Assembly: GCF_009769165.1 (NCBI RefSeq)
Contig: NZ_CP043476.1
Coordinates: forward strand, 806,001-870,000
From: Xanthomonas hyacinthi
GTDB taxonomy: Bacteria > Pseudomonadota > Gammaproteobacteria > Xanthomonadales > Xanthomonadaceae
Reading direction: 5' to 3'
DNA: 64,000 nt
The stretch's first letter is position 1. Every line of letters begins with the position of its first letter. Position numbers and translations under genes: made by a program. The notes under the pieces were generated by a model, which worked only from the letters and a program-made list of their open reading frames with translations, had not been told where the DNA came from and did not search any database. Below, in pieces: positions 18,423-39,002 of this stretch.

Positions 18423-19073
18423 TTATGCCTTGCTAGCCGGACGCACGATCACATCGCCACCGGCAGCGCCAGGCACCGCGCCGCGAATGGCGATGAGGCC
18501 ACGCTCGACGTCGACCTTGACCACTTCCAGATTCTGCGTGCTCTGCTGCACCGCGCCCATGTGGCCGGACATCTTCTTGCCCGGGAAAACGCGACCCGGG
18601 GTCTGGCGCTGACCCAGCGAACCCGGCGCGCGATGCGACAACGAGTTACCGTGGGTGGCATCGCCCATGCGGAAGTTGTACCGCTTGATGGTGCCCTGGA
18701 AACCCTTGCCCTTGGTGACGCCCTGGACGTCGACCTTCTGGCCGACCTCGAAGATGTCCGCCTTGATCTCGCCGCCGATGGCGTAATCGCCCAGCTGCGC
18801 GTCTTCGACGCGGAACTCCCACAGGCCGCGGCCGGCCTCGACCTTGGCCTTGGCGTAGTGGCCGGAGGCGGGCTTGTTGACCAGCGCGGCACGACGGGCG
18901 CCCACGGTGATCTGCACGGCGCTGTAGCCGTCGCTCTCGACGGTCTTGAGCTGGGTGATGCGGTTCGGGGTCGCTTCGATCAGGGTCACCGGAATGGAGC
19001 GGCCGTCTTCGGTGAAGACGCGGCTCATGCCGGCCTTGCGGCCCACGAAGCCCAACGAATACTTCTTCGTCAT
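18423..19073 (-). CDS. rplC: 50S ribosomal protein L3
   Basis: L3 is an assembly initiator reaching the peptidyl transferase centre. The 216-residue product has [21 protein letters not shown] and the conserved central loop [43 protein letters not shown] (here only named), followed by a C-terminal barrel. It lies 11 bases after rpsJ. Confidence 0.98.
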   Translation of the reverse strand: MTKKYSLGFVGRKAGMSRVFTEDGRSIPVTLIEATPNRITQLKTVESDGYSAVQITVGARRAALVNKPASGHYAKAKVEAGRGLWEFRVEDAQLGDYAIGGEIKADIFEVGQKVDVQGVTKGKGFQGTIKRYNFRMGDATHGNSLSHRAPGSLGQRQTPGRVFPGKKMSGHMGAVQQSTQNLEVVKVDVERGLIAIRGAVPGAAGGDVIVRPASKA

Positions 19074-19084
19074 GGTCGTAGTCC

Positions 19085-19420
19085 TCAGGTCAACTTGATC
19101 TGGACATCGACGCCCGCCGCGAGCTCGAGCTTCATCAGCGCGTCCACGGTCTTGTCGTTAGGGCCGATGATGTCGAGCACGCGCTTGTGCGTGCGGGTCT
19201 CGTACTGGTCGCGCGCGTCCTTGTCGACGTGCGGAGAAACGAGAATGGTGTAGCGTTCGATCTTGGTCGGCAGCGGGATCGGGCCGCGCACTTGCGCGCC
19301 GGTCCGCTTGGCCGTCTCAACGATCTCGCTGGCCGAACGGTCGATCAGACGATGATCGAACGCCTTCAGCCGAATCCGGATCTTCTGATCCGCTTTCTGA
19401 CCGGTCTTTTGCTCCGCCAT
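19085..19420 (-). CDS. rpsJ: 30S ribosomal protein S10 (NusE)
   Basis: S10 is a head protein and, as NusE, an antitermination partner of NusB and NusG. The product is 111 residues against 103 in E. coli. It has a Gln/Lys-rich N-terminal extension ([12 protein letters not shown]) before the family start [15 protein letters not shown], then [20 protein letters not shown]. It is the first gene of the S10 operon, preceded by tandem promoters. Confidence 0.97.
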   Translation of the reverse strand: MAEQKTGQKADQKIRIRLKAFDHRLIDRSASEIVETAKRTGAQVRGPIPLPTKIERYTILVSPHVDKDARDQYETRTHKRVLDIIGPNDKTVDALMKLELAAGVDVQIKLT

Positions 19421-19581
19421 GGCGGTGGGTTCCTTCGTTAAAAGAGCGACGGGCAAGGCCTCTGGGATACCTGCCCCGATTATTTCCTGATGTCGAATAC
19501 CGCCGAGCATCCAGCTGGCGAGGGCCATTCCTCCGCCCAAAAACTGAGGCAGACCAGTCACCCGGCCTGCCCAGACGGAAA

Positions 19582-19611
19582 AGTATAATGCGCAGATAAA
19601 GCTAACGTCAA
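19582..19611 (-). promoter_or_regulatory. S10 operon promoter P2
   Basis: On the minus strand TTGACG (19606-19611), 18 bases, then TATACT (19582-19587). The sequence after the -10 (TTTTCCGTCTGGGCAGGCCG) closely matches that after the rpsL promoter. GGCAGGCC there can pair with GGTCTGCC as a leader hairpin. Confidence 0.8.
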
Positions 19612-19722
19612 CAGCGCGAGGCCGTCGAATGCTCCATGCAGCGCGACCTTCCCGGTCTGGCGAACACGAGGGGCGTCCTGCCTCTCTTTTCGCGGTGTAT
19701 CCGGCGCCCTACCCAGGAACGC

Positions 19723-19761
19723 CGAGCCGCGCATTATAGCGGCTGTTTCACCTGCCCGCAA
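19723..19761 (-). promoter_or_regulatory. S10 operon promoter P1
   Basis: On the minus strand TTGCGG (19756-19761), 17 bases, then a perfect TATAAT (19733-19738). It is followed by the GC-rich discriminator GCGCGGCTCG, typical of stringently controlled promoters. The block 19723-19738 is 15/16 identical to 36000-36015 before rplK. Confidence 0.75.
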
Positions 19762-19824
19762 CATGCCGCGGCAAGAATTTTGCGTTGTCCACCCTCCCCT
19801 CAAACGACCCGTCCCCGAAACGAC

Positions 19825-19850
19825 GAAGGGCCGGCTTGCGCCGACCCTTC
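19825..19850 (-). terminator. Hairpin after tuf copy 1
   Basis: GAAGGGCCGGC (19825-19835) pairs with GCCGACCCTTC (19840-19850), one mismatch, loop of four. It lies about 70 bases past the tuf stop. Downstream minus-strand sequence (GTCGTTTCGG) is only weakly T-rich, so termination may be partial. Confidence 0.5.
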
Positions 19851-19922
19851 GCTGAACCGCCAGCCGAAGCCGCGGTCGCCACCGGCCGGACGGCCCCGGA
19901 GGGCCGCCGACACATGCGGGCA

Positions 19923-21113
19923 TTACTTGATGATCTTGGCCACCACGCCGGCGCCGACGGTGCGGCCACCCTCGCGGATCGCGAAACGCAGGCCTTCGTC
20001 CATCGCCACCGGGTTGATCAGCGTGACCACCATCTTCACGTTGTCGCCCGGCATCACCATCTCCACCCCTTCCGGCAGCTCGCACGCGCCAGTGATGTCG
20101 GTGGTGCGGAAGTAGAACTGCGGACGGTAGCCCTTGAAGAACGGGGTGTGACGGCCGCCCTCGTCCTTCGACAACACGTACACCTCGGCTTCGAACTCGG
20201 TGTGCGGCTTGATCGAACCCGGCTTGCACAGCACCTGGCCGCGCTCCACGTCGTCGCGCTTGGTGCCGCGCAGCAGCAGACCGGCGTTGTCGCCCGCCTG
20301 GCCCTGGTCCAGCAGCTTGCGGAACATTTCCACGCCGGTGACCGTGGTCTTCTGCGTGGCGCGGATGCCGACGATTTCGATTTCGTCGCCCACCTTGATC
20401 ACGCCGCGCTCGATACGGCCGGTCACCACGGTGCCACGGCCGGAGATCGAGAACACGTCTTCCACCGGCATCAGGAACGGCTTGTCGACGTCGCGCTGCG
20501 GCTCGGGGATGAACGTATCCAGCGCCTCGACCAGCTTCAGGATCGACGGCACGCCGATCTCGCTCTGGTCGCCTTCCAGCGCCAGACGCGCCGAACCGTG
20601 GATGATCGGGGTGTCGTCGCCCGGGAAGTCGTACTTGCTCAGCAGCTCGCGCACTTCCATCTCGACCAGCTCGAGCAGCTCGGCGTCGTCGACCATGTCG
20701 GCCTTGTTCAGGAACACCACGATGTGCGGCACGCCGACCTGGCGCGACAGCAGGATGTGCTCGCGGGTCTGCGGCATCGGGCCGTCGGCGGCCGAGCACA
20801 CCAGGATCGCGCCATCCATCTGCGCCGCGCCGGTGATCATGTTCTTCACGTAGTCCGCATGGCCCGGGCAATCCACGTGCGCGTAGTGACGCTTCGCCGA
20901 TTCGTATTCCACGTGCGCGGTCGAGATCGTGATGCCGCGCGCCTTCTCCTCCGGCGCCGCGTCGATCGCGTCATAGGCCTTGAATTCGCCGCCGAAGCGC
21001 TCTGCGCCAATCTTGGTCAGCGCCGCGGTCAGCGTGGTCTTGCCGTGGTCGACGTGACCGATGGTGCCGACGTTGACGTGCGGCTTGGTGCGCTCGAACT
21101 TACCTTTTGCCAT
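19923..21113 (-). CDS. tuf: Elongation factor Tu, copy 1
   Basis: EF-Tu delivers aminoacyl-tRNA to the ribosome in a GTP-dependent manner. The 396-residue product has the G domain ([33 protein letters not shown]) followed by two beta-barrel domains. The protein is identical in the supplied translation to copy 2 at 37302-38492, and the DNA differs at only scattered positions, as expected if gene conversion keeps the pair alike. This copy is the last gene of the str operon (rpsL-rpsG-fusA-tuf). Confidence 0.99.
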   Translation of the reverse strand: MAKGKFERTKPHVNVGTIGHVDHGKTTLTAALTKIGAERFGGEFKAYDAIDAAPEEKARGITISTAHVEYESAKRHYAHVDCPGHADYVKNMITGAAQMDGAILVCSAADGPMPQTREHILLSRQVGVPHIVVFLNKADMVDDAELLELVEMEVRELLSKYDFPGDDTPIIHGSARLALEGDQSEIGVPSILKLVEALDTFIPEPQRDVDKPFLMPVEDVFSISGRGTVVTGRIERGVIKVGDEIEIVGIRATQKTTVTGVEMFRKLLDQGQAGDNAGLLLRGTKRDDVERGQVLCKPGSIKPHTEFEAEVYVLSKDEGGRHTPFFKGYRPQFYFRTTDITGACELPEGVEMVMPGDNVKMVVTLINPVAMDEGLRFAIREGGRTVGAGVVAKIIK

Positions 21114-21134
21114 GATGTTTTTTACCTTCTAATT

Positions 21135-21195
21135 CGTAATGGGGGACAAGGGACCGGGCTGCGGGACTGGCGATGCCCGCGTCCCGAATCCCGCC
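21135..21195. repeat. Degenerate GGGA-rich repeat between fusA and tuf
   Basis: The 91-base gap carries GGGGGACAAGGGACCGGG and, 30 bases on, GCGTCCCGAATCCCGCC. This is a degraded version of the GGGAATCGGGAATGG inverted-repeat family seen at four other operon junctions in this window. Confidence 0.4.
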
Positions 21196-21204
21196 GCTCT
21201 GATC

Positions 21205-23295
<2,091 letters not shown>

Positions 23296-23435
23296 AGGGA
23301 GCCTCTCAGAATTCTTGGATTGCGGATGGCCGAACGCCGCCTTGCGGCGGCCTTCGGATTTGTGCGGCGCTCGGCGGCGCAGCTAGCAGCACGTAGAGAT
23401 CGTGCTGACGGGCCTGGTTTCCAAGGCCCGGAAGG

Positions 23436-23903
23436 TCACCAGCGGTAGTGCGCGAACGCCTTGTTCGCTTCCGCCATGCGGTGGGTTTCTTCGCGCTTCT
23501 TGATGGCGCCACCACGGTTTTCCGAGGCGTCGACCAGTTCGGCCGCGAGCTTGCGCGGCATCGAGTTCTCGCCACGCTTGCGCGCCGAGTCGATCAGCCA
23601 GCGCATGGCCAGCGCCATGCGACGGGAGGAACGCACCTCGACCGGCACCTGGTAGGTGGCACCGCCGACGCGGCGCGACTTGACTTCGACCGCCGGAGCG
23701 ACGTTGTCCAGCGCCTTCTGCACCAGCTCGACCGCATTCGGATTTTTCTCGCCGATGACGTCCATTGCGCCATAGACGATCTTTTCGGCGACCGACTTCT
23801 TGCCGCTCAGCATCACCATGTTGATGAAACGGGCGATGGTTTCGCTGGCGTGCTTGGGATCCCGCAGGACGATACGCTGCGGAGTAGAACCTTTACGAGA
23901 CAT
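23436..23903 (-). CDS. rpsG: 30S ribosomal protein S7
   Basis: S7 is the primary organiser of the small-subunit head and the str operon repressor in E. coli. The 155-residue product begins [18 protein letters not shown] and has [21 protein letters not shown] and [14 protein letters not shown]. It lies 11 bases after rpsL. Confidence 0.98.
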   Translation of the reverse strand: MSRKGSTPQRIVLRDPKHASETIARFINMVMLSGKKSVAEKIVYGAMDVIGEKNPNAVELVQKALDNVAPAVEVKSRRVGGATYQVPVEVRSSRRMALAMRWLIDSARKRGENSMPRKLAAELVDASENRGGAIKKREETHRMAEANKAFAHYRW

Positions 23904-23914
23904 TGTGCTTTCCC

Positions 23915-24289
23915 TTAGCTCTTCGGACGCTTGGCGCCGTACTTGGAACGACCCTGGCGACGCTTGGCGACGCCGGCGGCATCGAGCGAACCGCGCACGG
24001 TGTGGTAGCGCACGCCCGGCAGATCCTTGACGCGACCGCCGCGGATCAGGACCACGGAGTGCTCCTGCAGGTTGTGGCCTTCGCCGCCGATGTAGCTGAT
24101 GACCTCTTCCTGGTTCGTCAGGCGCACCTTGGCGACCTTACGCAGGGCCGAGTTCGGCTTCTTCGGGGTGGTGGTGTACACGCGCGTGCAGACGCCACGG
24201 CGCTGCGGGCACTTGTCCAGCGCCGGAGAGGCGCTCTTGTAGGTGGTCGCCTGCCGCGGCTTGCGGACCAGCTGGTTGATCGTCGCCAT
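23915..24289 (-). CDS. rpsL: 30S ribosomal protein S12
   Basis: S12 controls decoding accuracy. The 124-residue product has [20 protein letters not shown], the [14 protein letters not shown] loop with Lys43, and [17 protein letters not shown] with Lys88. Both are the wild-type, streptomycin-sensitive residues. The ATG at 24287-24289 gives the family length; a longer TTG-started frame runs into the promoter. It is the first gene of the str operon. Confidence 0.98.
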   Translation of the reverse strand: MATINQLVRKPRQATTYKSASPALDKCPQRRGVCTRVYTTTPKKPNSALRKVAKVRLTNQEEVISYIGGEGHNLQEHSVVLIRGGRVKDLPGVRYHTVRGSLDAAGVAKRRQGRSKYGAKRPKS

Positions 24290-24340
24290 CAGTGGATTCT
24301 TCTGATTGAGGCCGTGCGGCCTGGATGCGTGAAAACGAAG

Positions 24341-24361
24341 GCAGGCCGAAGGACGGCCTGC
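24341..24361 (-). promoter_or_regulatory. Leader hairpin of the rpsL transcript
   Basis: GCAGGCCG-AAGGA-CGGCCTGC is a perfect eight-base stem beginning about 12 bases after the -10. It carries the same GGCAGGCCG found at the start of the S10 P2 transcript. It would form at the 5' end of the mRNA. Confidence 0.6.
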
Positions 24362-24372
24362 CGAGACAGGAA

Positions 24373-24402
24373 AGTATAGCGGCCAAGTCAAAGCCCCGTC
24401 AA
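24373..24402 (-). promoter_or_regulatory. str operon promoter (upstream of rpsL)
   Basis: On the minus strand TTGACG (24397-24402), 18 bases, then TATACT (24373-24378), about 85 bases before rpsL. The hexamers and spacing are identical to S10 P2. Confidence 0.8.
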
Positions 24403-24445
24403 CTCAACGAAAACTTAACTTGCTGCCCATCCCGGGCCGGAACAC

Positions 24446-24466
24446 GGGGCGCATCCGTTGCGCCCC
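24446..24466 (-). promoter_or_regulatory. Hairpin after rpoC
   Basis: GGGGCGCA-TCCGT-TGCGCCCC is a perfect eight-base stem about 45 bases past the rpoC stop. No T-run follows on the minus strand. It may end or stabilise the rpoBC transcript ahead of the rpsL promoter. Confidence 0.5.
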
Positions 24467-24509
24467 CTTTCGCTTGCAACGACCGGCCCCGCGCACGGGC
24501 CGATCAGGC

Positions 24510-28727
<4,218 letters not shown>

Positions 28728-28816
28728 GGTGTTTCTCCGAAAGGAGGAATACGTGTCGATGGGCTGTCAGAGCGCTGCGGCGGCGCGGATGCCGTTGGGC
28801 ACCCGCGCCTGCGCGA

Positions 28817-32968
<4,152 letters not shown>

Positions 32969-33102
32969 GAGGTATCACCTTGGCTGTGCGGGCCGCGCGT
33001 CCGCGGCCCTGAGTGAACATAAATTGTCAGTTGGAAGTCGCTGGTATTGCCGGCACCAGCACGCCTTCTCTTGCTACTTCCAACTACCAACTCGGTAAGG
33101 CT

Positions 33103-33185
33103 GGGAATCGGGAATGGAGACACGGGAATCGGGAGAGCACGCACCGCGGCTTTTCCGATTCTCCATTCCCTATTCCCGATTCCCG
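33103..33185. repeat. GGGAATCGGGAATGG inverted repeat, copy in rplL-rpoB spacer
   Basis: The left arm GGGAATCGGGAATGGAGA (33103-33120) and the right arm TCCATTCCCTATTCCCGATT (33162 onward) can fold into a long hairpin around a GC-rich loop. The same arms occur at 40101-40178 and 41541-41625, with single-arm remnants at 34310-34340 and 52811-52833. It sits between rplL and rpoB, where E. coli has an attenuator and an RNase III site. Confidence 0.75.
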
Positions 33186-33265
33186 CCTGAAACGGCCAAA
33201 GGCCGGGGACTCGCGTCCCCAGCCTTCGATGCATCACCTGACACGCTGGCGATGCAAGATGCCGA

Positions 33266-33637
33266 TTACTTGATTTCGACGGTCGCGCCGGCGGCCTCGA
33301 GATCCTTCTTGAACTTCTCGGAATCTTCCTTCGACACGGCTTCCTTGACGGTCTGCGGAGCACCTTCGACCAGGTCCTTCGCTTCCTTCAGGCCCAGGCC
33401 GGTGATGGCGCGCACGGCCTTGATGACTTCGACCTTCTTCTCGCCGATAGCCTTCAGGATGACGTTGAACTCGGTCTGCTCTTCGACCGGGGCGGCAGCG
33501 GCGGCCGGACCGGCAGCGGCGACCGGGGCGGCGGCGGAGACGCCAAACTTCTCTTCGATGGCCTTGACCAGCTCCATCACTTCCATGAGGGACTTTTCGG
33601 CGATTGCGTCGACGATCTGTTCGTTAGACAGGGACAT
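33266..33637 (-). CDS. rplL: 50S ribosomal protein L7/L12
   Basis: L7/L12 is the flexible multi-copy stalk protein that recruits translation GTPases. The 123-residue acidic product has the N-terminal dimerisation helix ([20 protein letters not shown]), an Ala/Pro hinge (about 34-53) and the C-terminal domain ([32 protein letters not shown]). It lies 63 bases after rplJ. Confidence 0.98.
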   Translation of the reverse strand: MSLSNEQIVDAIAEKSLMEVMELVKAIEEKFGVSAAAPVAAAGPAAAAAPVEEQTEFNVILKAIGEKKVEVIKAVRAITGLGLKEAKDLVEGAPQTVKEAVSKEDSEKFKKDLEAAGATVEIK

Positions 33638-33700
33638 TGTGATTACCTTTGGAATTTTTTCTGGATGAGGTTCTAGTGAACCGTTTCAGGTGTCGCGAAC

Positions 33701-34240
33701 TTAAGCCGTTTCGGCCGGGGCTTCTTCCACTGCGGCGGGGGCTTCTTCGCCACCACCGAGCTTGTCGCCCACGGCCTTGACCGCGCGGGCGAACATGCTC
33801 GCCGGCTCGGCGAGGACCCGTGCCAGCATGGCCAGCGCCTGCTCGCGGGTCGGCAGCGATGCCAGCACCTCGAGATGAGCGGCCGGATACAGCTGGCCAC
33901 CCACAGACACGACCTTGGCCTGCAGCTTGTCGTTACCCTTGGCGAATTCCTTGATCAGACGACCGGCAGCGCCGGGTTCTTCCGTCGAGAACGCATACAG
34001 CAGCGGACCGACCAGCGCGTCCTGGACGCACTCGTATTCGGTACCGGCAACGGCACGCGCGGCCAGGGTGTTCTTGACAACACGCAAGTACACACCGGTT
34101 TCGCGCGCCTTCTTGCGCATCGCGGTCAGCTGGGCGACCGTGATGCCGGCGTACTCGGCAGCAACCAAGGAGTGAGCCTTCGCGGCAACGTCCGCCAGTT
34201 CGGCGACGACTTCTTGCTTCTGGGACAGATTGAGAGCCAT
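33701..34240 (-). CDS. rplJ: 50S ribosomal protein L10
   Basis: L10 anchors L7/L12 dimers to the ribosome; with L12 it represses its own mRNA leader in E. coli. The 179-residue product has [33 protein letters not shown] and the C-terminal stalk helix followed by a Glu/Ala/Pro tail. It is preceded by a 485-base untranslated region. Confidence 0.97.
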   Translation of the reverse strand: MALNLSQKQEVVAELADVAAKAHSLVAAEYAGITVAQLTAMRKKARETGVYLRVVKNTLAARAVAGTEYECVQDALVGPLLYAFSTEEPGAAGRLIKEFAKGNDKLQAKVVSVGGQLYPAAHLEVLASLPTREQALAMLARVLAEPASMFARAVKAVGDKLGGGEEAPAAVEEAPAETA

Positions 34241-34309
34241 TGCACTCCTCCGTTAAAGCCGGGTTCGAGGCCGATGGTTCGGGAGTCGCAGGAGCCGTGA
34301 TGCGCTCTT

Positions 34310-34340
34310 GCCAATCCCCAATCCCGAATCCCGAATCCCT
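34310..34340. repeat. Single-arm GGGATTCGGG repeat upstream of rplJ
   Basis: CCAATCCCCAATCCCGAATCC (shown in part) is one arm of the inverted-repeat family, without a visible opposite arm within 100 bases. It lies about 70 bases before the rplJ start, on the untranslated leader. Confidence 0.55.
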
Positions 34341-34690
34341 GCTTCAAACAAACTCCGCTCACGGCTCCTGCCGCTTGCGGTCCTGGGCGGCCTCCATCCT
34401 GGATGCCGGGGACGCCGAGTGGCATCCCAGTTGGTGGCCGTTCCAGACCTGGAGTGAGCGCGCCCGGGAAACCCCGAGCTGGCCTGAACCAGAAAAACTC
34501 CAGAAAGGCGGCACCATCTACGCCGGCCCGTCCCCGCGGGGACTGGATTAAGCGATCCCGCTGTACCGACGGCGACTCCTTGCCATATCGAGCTTCCGTG
34601 CCCGTCGCCGGTATGCGCCGACCGCGCCTGCGGTCTTTGACGGCTTCGCTCCGGGTTGCCCCTCGGCGACGCCTTCAAAAGGGTGGAACC

Positions 34691-34716
34691 GGCGCCGCCT
34701 CTGGCGAGGCGGCGCC
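34691..34716 (-). terminator. Strong hairpin after rplA
   Basis: GGCGCCGCCTC-TGGC-GAGGCGGCGCC is an 11-base perfect stem with a tetraloop, ten bases past the rplA stop. On the minus strand it is followed by GGTTCCACCCTTTTG, so the T-run is displaced. It may act as a partial terminator or processing site between rplKA and rplJL. Confidence 0.5.
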
Positions 34717-34725
34717 GTGTCGCGA

Positions 34726-35424
34726 TTACTTCAGGGACAGCGAAGCCTGATCGACGGTGACGCCCGGCCCCATGGTCGAGCTCACCGAGATCTTCTGCAG
34801 GTAGGTGCCCTTCGAGGTCGCCGGCTTGGCCTTGACCAGGTCCAGCAGCAGCGCCTGCAGATTGTTCTTCAGCGCGTCGTCTTCGAAGCTGGCCTTGCCG
34901 ATGGTGCAGTGGATGATGCCGGCCTTGTCGGTGCGGTAGCGCACCTGACCCGACTTGGCGTTCTTCACCGCTTCGGCCGGATTGGCCGACACGGTGCCGA
35001 CCTTCGGGTTCGGCATCAGGCCGCGCGGGCCCAGCAGCGTACCCAGCTTGCCGACGACGCGCATCGCGTCCGGGGTGGCGATGACCACGTCGTAGTTGAG
35101 GTCGCCGGCCTGCATCTTCTCGGCCAGGTCGTCCATGCCGACGGCTTCGGCGCCCGCGGCCAGGGCCTCGTCAGCCTTGGCACCGGCCGGGGCGAACACG
35201 GCCACGCGCACGCTCTTGCCGGTACCGGCCGGCAGCACGGTGGAACCGCGCACCTGCTGGTCGGACTTCTTGGCATCCACGCCCAGGCGCACGGCCACGT
35301 CGACGGCTTCGACGAACTTGGCCTTGCTGGTGGACTTGATGATCTTCAGCGCTTCGTCGATCGAATACGCCTTGCCCGGCTGCACCGCAGCACGGATCGC
35401 TTTCTGTCGCTTGGTCTGTGCCAT
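34726..35424 (-). CDS. rplA: 50S ribosomal protein L1
   Basis: L1 forms the mobile stalk that handles E-site tRNA; in E. coli it represses the rplKA mRNA. The 232-residue product has [33 protein letters not shown] and [15 protein letters not shown]. It lies three bases after rplK. Confidence 0.98.
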   Translation of the reverse strand: MAQTKRQKAIRAAVQPGKAYSIDEALKIIKSTSKAKFVEAVDVAVRLGVDAKKSDQQVRGSTVLPAGTGKSVRVAVFAPAGAKADEALAAGAEAVGMDDLAEKMQAGDLNYDVVIATPDAMRVVGKLGTLLGPRGLMPNPKVGTVSANPAEAVKNAKSGQVRYRTDKAGIIHCTIGKASFEDDALKNNLQALLLDLVKAKPATSKGTYLQKISVSSTMGPGVTVDQASLSLK

Positions 35425-35427
35425 CGC

Positions 35428-35856
35428 TTAACCCTCCACCGTCAGGCCCATGCTGCGGGCGGAACCCGCAATCGTACGCACCGCCGCTTCCAGCTCGGCT
35501 GCAGTCAGGTCGGCTTCCTTCGCCTTGGCGATGTCTTCGAGCTGCTTGCGGGTGACCTTGCCCACCTTCTCGGTGTTCGGGCGCTTGGAGCCGGAGGTGA
35601 CGCCGGCCGCCTTCTTCAGCAGCACGCTGGCCGGGGTGCTCTTGGTGATGAAGGTGAAGGTACGGTCCGAATAGGCCGTGATGATGACCGGAGTGGGCAG
35701 GCCCGGCTCCAGCTTCTGCGTGGCGGCATTGAACGCCTTGCAGAATTCCATGATGTTCAGGCCGCGCTGACCCAGCGCAGGACCGACCGGCGGCGAGGGG
35801 TTGGCCTGACCGGCCTTCACCTGCAGCTTGATGTAACCGACGACTTTCTTTGCCAT
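35428..35856 (-). CDS. rplK: 50S ribosomal protein L11
   Basis: L11 is the GTPase-centre protein needed for RelA activation and thiostrepton binding. The 142-residue product has [40 protein letters not shown] with the conserved proline switch, and the C-terminal [17 protein letters not shown]. It lies first in rplKAJL behind a 200-base leader. Confidence 0.98.
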   Translation of the reverse strand: MAKKVVGYIKLQVKAGQANPSPPVGPALGQRGLNIMEFCKAFNAATQKLEPGLPTPVIITAYSDRTFTFITKSTPASVLLKKAAGVTSGSKRPNTEKVGKVTRKQLEDIAKAKEADLTAAELEAAVRTIAGSARSMGLTVEG

Positions 35857-35949
35857 TTCAGTGGTCTCCGGGTGCTAGCGCCCAAACCGCAGGCTCCCCA
35901 TCGCGACGGGAAAATCACGTGTCCCGCCATCACGTTTGAAGTGCGCAGA

Positions 35950-35995
35950 AAGCCGCCTCGCGGCGGCTTCCGGACCTGCCAGGCGACTAGCCTGG
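35950..35995 (-). promoter_or_regulatory. Two hairpins in the rplK leader
   Basis: In transcription order these are CCAGGC-...-GCCTGG (35979-35995) and AAGCCGCC-TCGC-GGCGGCTT (35950-35969), the latter followed by TTTCTGCG. The second resembles an attenuator or weak terminator inside the leader, between the promoter and rplK. Confidence 0.5.
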
Positions 35996-35999
35996 ACAG

Positions 36000-36015
36000 C
36001 GAGCCGCGCAGTATA
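36000..36015 (-). promoter_or_regulatory. rplK promoter -10 and discriminator
   Basis: On the minus strand TATACT (36010-36015) is followed by GCGCGGCTCG. The block is 15/16 identical to S10 promoter P1 at 19723-19738. A clear -35 is not seen. It lies 41 bases past the nusG stop and about 155 bases before rplK. Confidence 0.6.
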
Positions 36016-36056
36016 GCAGAGATTTTGGCGTCCGGCGCAGCCGCGCCGGCGCGGGC

Positions 36057-36614
36057 TCAGGCCTTCTCGACCTGGCCGAATTCCAGCTCCACCGGGGTGG
36101 AGCGGCCGAAGATCAGCACCGCCACGCGCAGGCGGCTCTTCTCGTAGTTGACTTCCTCGACCACGCCGTTGAAGTCGTTGAACGGGCCGTCGGTGACGCG
36201 GACCATCTGGCCCGGCTCGAACAGCACCTTCGGACGCGGCTTTTCCACGCCATCCTGAACGCGCTGCAGGATCGCATCGGCCTCTTCGTCGCGGATCGGC
36301 AGCGGACGGTCGGCGGTGCCGCCGATGAAGCCCATCACCTTCGGGGTTTCCTTGACCAGATGCCAGCTTTCGTTGTCGATGCGCGGGATGCCGGCTTCTT
36401 CGTGGGTCTCGATCTGCACCAGCACGTAGCCCGGGAAGAACTTGCGCTCGGAACGGCGCTTCTGGCCGGAGCGCATCTCGATCACTTCCTCGGTCGGCAC
36501 CAGCACGTCGCCGAAGCGCTCCTGCATCTCGTCACGCACAATGCGGTCGCGCAGCGTTTGGGCCACGGACTTCTCGAAGCCTGAATAGGCGTGAACGACA
36601 TACCAACGCTTCAC
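36057..36614 (-). CDS. nusG: Transcription termination/antitermination factor NusG
   Basis: NusG binds RNA polymerase and couples it to Rho or to the ribosome through S10. The 185-residue product has the NGN domain ([35 protein letters not shown]) and the C-terminal KOW domain ([21 protein letters not shown]). The start is GTG at 36612-36614 with GAGGAG upstream. It lies 13 bases after secE. Confidence 0.97.
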   Translation of the reverse strand: MKRWYVVHAYSGFEKSVAQTLRDRIVRDEMQERFGDVLVPTEEVIEMRSGQKRRSERKFFPGYVLVQIETHEEAGIPRIDNESWHLVKETPKVMGFIGGTADRPLPIRDEEADAILQRVQDGVEKPRPKVLFEPGQMVRVTDGPFNDFNGVVEEVNYEKSRLRVAVLIFGRSTPVELEFGQVEKA

Positions 36615-36627
36615 TGCTGCACTCTCC

Positions 36628-37041
36628 TCAACGACTCACGAACCACTGCATCAGCTTCTGGATCAGGAAATCGAAGCCACCCAGCAGCAGACTCAGAATG
36701 ATCACCACCACGATCACGACCCAGGTGGTGCGGATCGCTTCCTGACGGGTCGGCCAGACCACCTTGCGCAGCTCGAACCGGGACTCGGACACGAACTCGC
36801 GGGCTTCGCGCCCCTTGGCGGTCAGCAGGAACACCGCAGCGCCCGCGACCAGGCCGGCGATGACCGCCAGCCCACGCAACGGACCGGACCAGCCCCCCAG
36901 CTGCGTCGCACGACTCGGTTCGCCGAACCAGAACCAGACAAACAGGCCCGCAACCACCAGCAATGCAGCGATGACGTACTTGACGATATCGCCACCGGAG
37001 GAAGCGGTGGTGCCTTTGGAATGTTCGATCTTGCTGTTCAT
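36628..37041 (-). CDS. secE: Preprotein translocase subunit SecE
   Basis: SecE clamps SecY in the inner-membrane translocon. The 137-residue product has three predicted membrane segments, like the E. coli protein, and the essential cytoplasmic motif [17 protein letters not shown] before the last helix. It lies between tRNA-Trp and nusG, the classical order. Confidence 0.96.
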   Translation of the reverse strand: MNSKIEHSKGTTASSGGDIVKYVIAALLVVAGLFVWFWFGEPSRATQLGGWSGPLRGLAVIAGLVAGAAVFLLTAKGREAREFVSESRFELRKVVWPTRQEAIRTTWVVIVVVIILSLLLGGFDFLIQKLMQWFVSR

Positions 37042-37091
37042 CCGACTCTTGCGGCTATGCGACCAAGGTCACTGGATAGGGTGCGGCAGAT

Positions 37092-37167
<76 letters not shown>

Positions 37168-37301
37168 GTAGTAAGAACGACTGCACTTCCCTTAGACGGC
37201 GAAGGCGGACCGAAGGTTCCGGCCCGCCCTTCGCTGAACCCGACGGCCGAAGCCGCCTGCACATCGTCGAACTGCGGCGAGCGAAGTCGCCGCAGCGGGC
37301 A

Positions 37302-38492
<1,191 letters not shown>

Positions 38493-38537
38493 GGCTGCTT
38501 GTTCTCGGTGATCGTAGAAAGATTTGGAGACTGAATA

Positions 38538-38613
38538 TGGTGCTCACGAAAGGAATCGAACCTTCGACCTCCTCCTTACCAAGGAGGTGCTCTACCGACT
38601 GAGCTACGTGAGC
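38538..38613 (-). tRNA. thrT: tRNA-Thr (GGT anticodon)
   Basis: A 76-base cloverleaf on the minus strand, acceptor GCTCACG/CGTGAGC, discriminator A, encoded CCA, anticodon GGT in the loop CTTGGTAA. It lies just upstream of tuf copy 2 and is presumably co-transcribed with it. Confidence 0.97.
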
Positions 38614-38643
38614 GTTGTTCCATTGTGACACAAGCGCGTTCAA

Positions 38644-38717
38644 TGGAGCGGGAGACGGGAATCGAACCCGCACCATCAGCTTGGAAGGCTGAGGTTCTAC
38701 CGTTGAACTACTCCCGC
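38644..38717 (-). tRNA. glyT: tRNA-Gly (TCC anticodon)
   Basis: A 74-base cloverleaf on the minus strand, acceptor GCGGGAG/CTCCCGC, discriminator T, encoded CCA, anticodon TCC within CTTCCAA. It lies between tRNA-Tyr and tRNA-Thr. Confidence 0.97.
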
Positions 38718-38748
38718 TACGGGATGCCGCACTGCCACAACAAAAAAC

Positions 38749-38834
38749 TGGTGGAGGGAGGTGGATTCGAACCACCGAAGGCGTAAGCCAGCAGATTTAC
38801 AGTCTGCCCCCGTTGGCCGCTTGGGTATCCCTCC
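38749..38834 (-). tRNA. tyrU: tRNA-Tyr (GTA anticodon)
   Basis: An 86-base class II tRNA with a long variable arm on the minus strand, acceptor GGAGGGA/TCCCTCC, discriminator A, encoded CCA, anticodon GTA in ACTGTAAAT. It is first in the tRNA-tuf unit. Confidence 0.97.
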
Positions 38835-38893
38835 AGCTACCCGCCCAGACCAGGCCGCAAAGCCGAAATCAGACCGGGGTGAAACAGCCCGCT

Positions 38894-38922
38894 ATTCTTC
38901 CCTGACATCCCTGCCTTGTCAA
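38894..38922 (-). promoter_or_regulatory. Promoter of the tRNA-tuf operon
   Basis: On the minus strand a consensus TTGACA (38917-38922), 17 bases, then AAGAAT (38894-38899), about 60 bases before tRNA-Tyr. The -35 is perfect and the -10 matches at four of six positions. Confidence 0.7.
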
Positions 38923-39002
38923 CAGTATTCTGACGCGATGTCGCAGGAAACGCGCGCCGCGCGCGCCGCGCCCGGCAGCGGGCGCAGGCGCACGCAGGCG
39001 GG

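Larger units (their letters stand above)
19421..19922 (-). other. tuf-rpsJ spacer with terminator-like hairpin and two promoters
   Basis: This 502-base spacer has no gene. In the direction of transcription it contains the hairpin after tuf (19825-19850), promoter P1 (TATAAT at 19733-19738), promoter P2 (TTGACG/TATACT at 19582-19611), a GGCAGGCC leader hairpin, and about 140 bases to the rpsJ start. The last part is where L4-sensitive leader structure would be expected; I could not confirm it by eye. Confidence 0.7.
34241..34725 (-). promoter_or_regulatory. Long rplA-rplJ spacer (L10 leader region)
   Basis: This 485-base spacer carries no supported gene. It starts with the strong hairpin of 34691-34716, contains several shorter inverted repeats, and near rplJ carries a single-arm copy of the GGGATTCGGGATTGG repeat (34310-34340). 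By analogy with other proteobacteria it should hold the L10(L12)4 autoregulatory site and possibly the rplJ promoter. I found no convincing -35/-10 pair. Confidence 0.5.

Noticed and set aside
34241..34725. Small ORFs in the rplA-rplJ spacer
   Set aside because: They span known leader territory and repeat arms, have no recognisable product and lie on both strands with equal quality.
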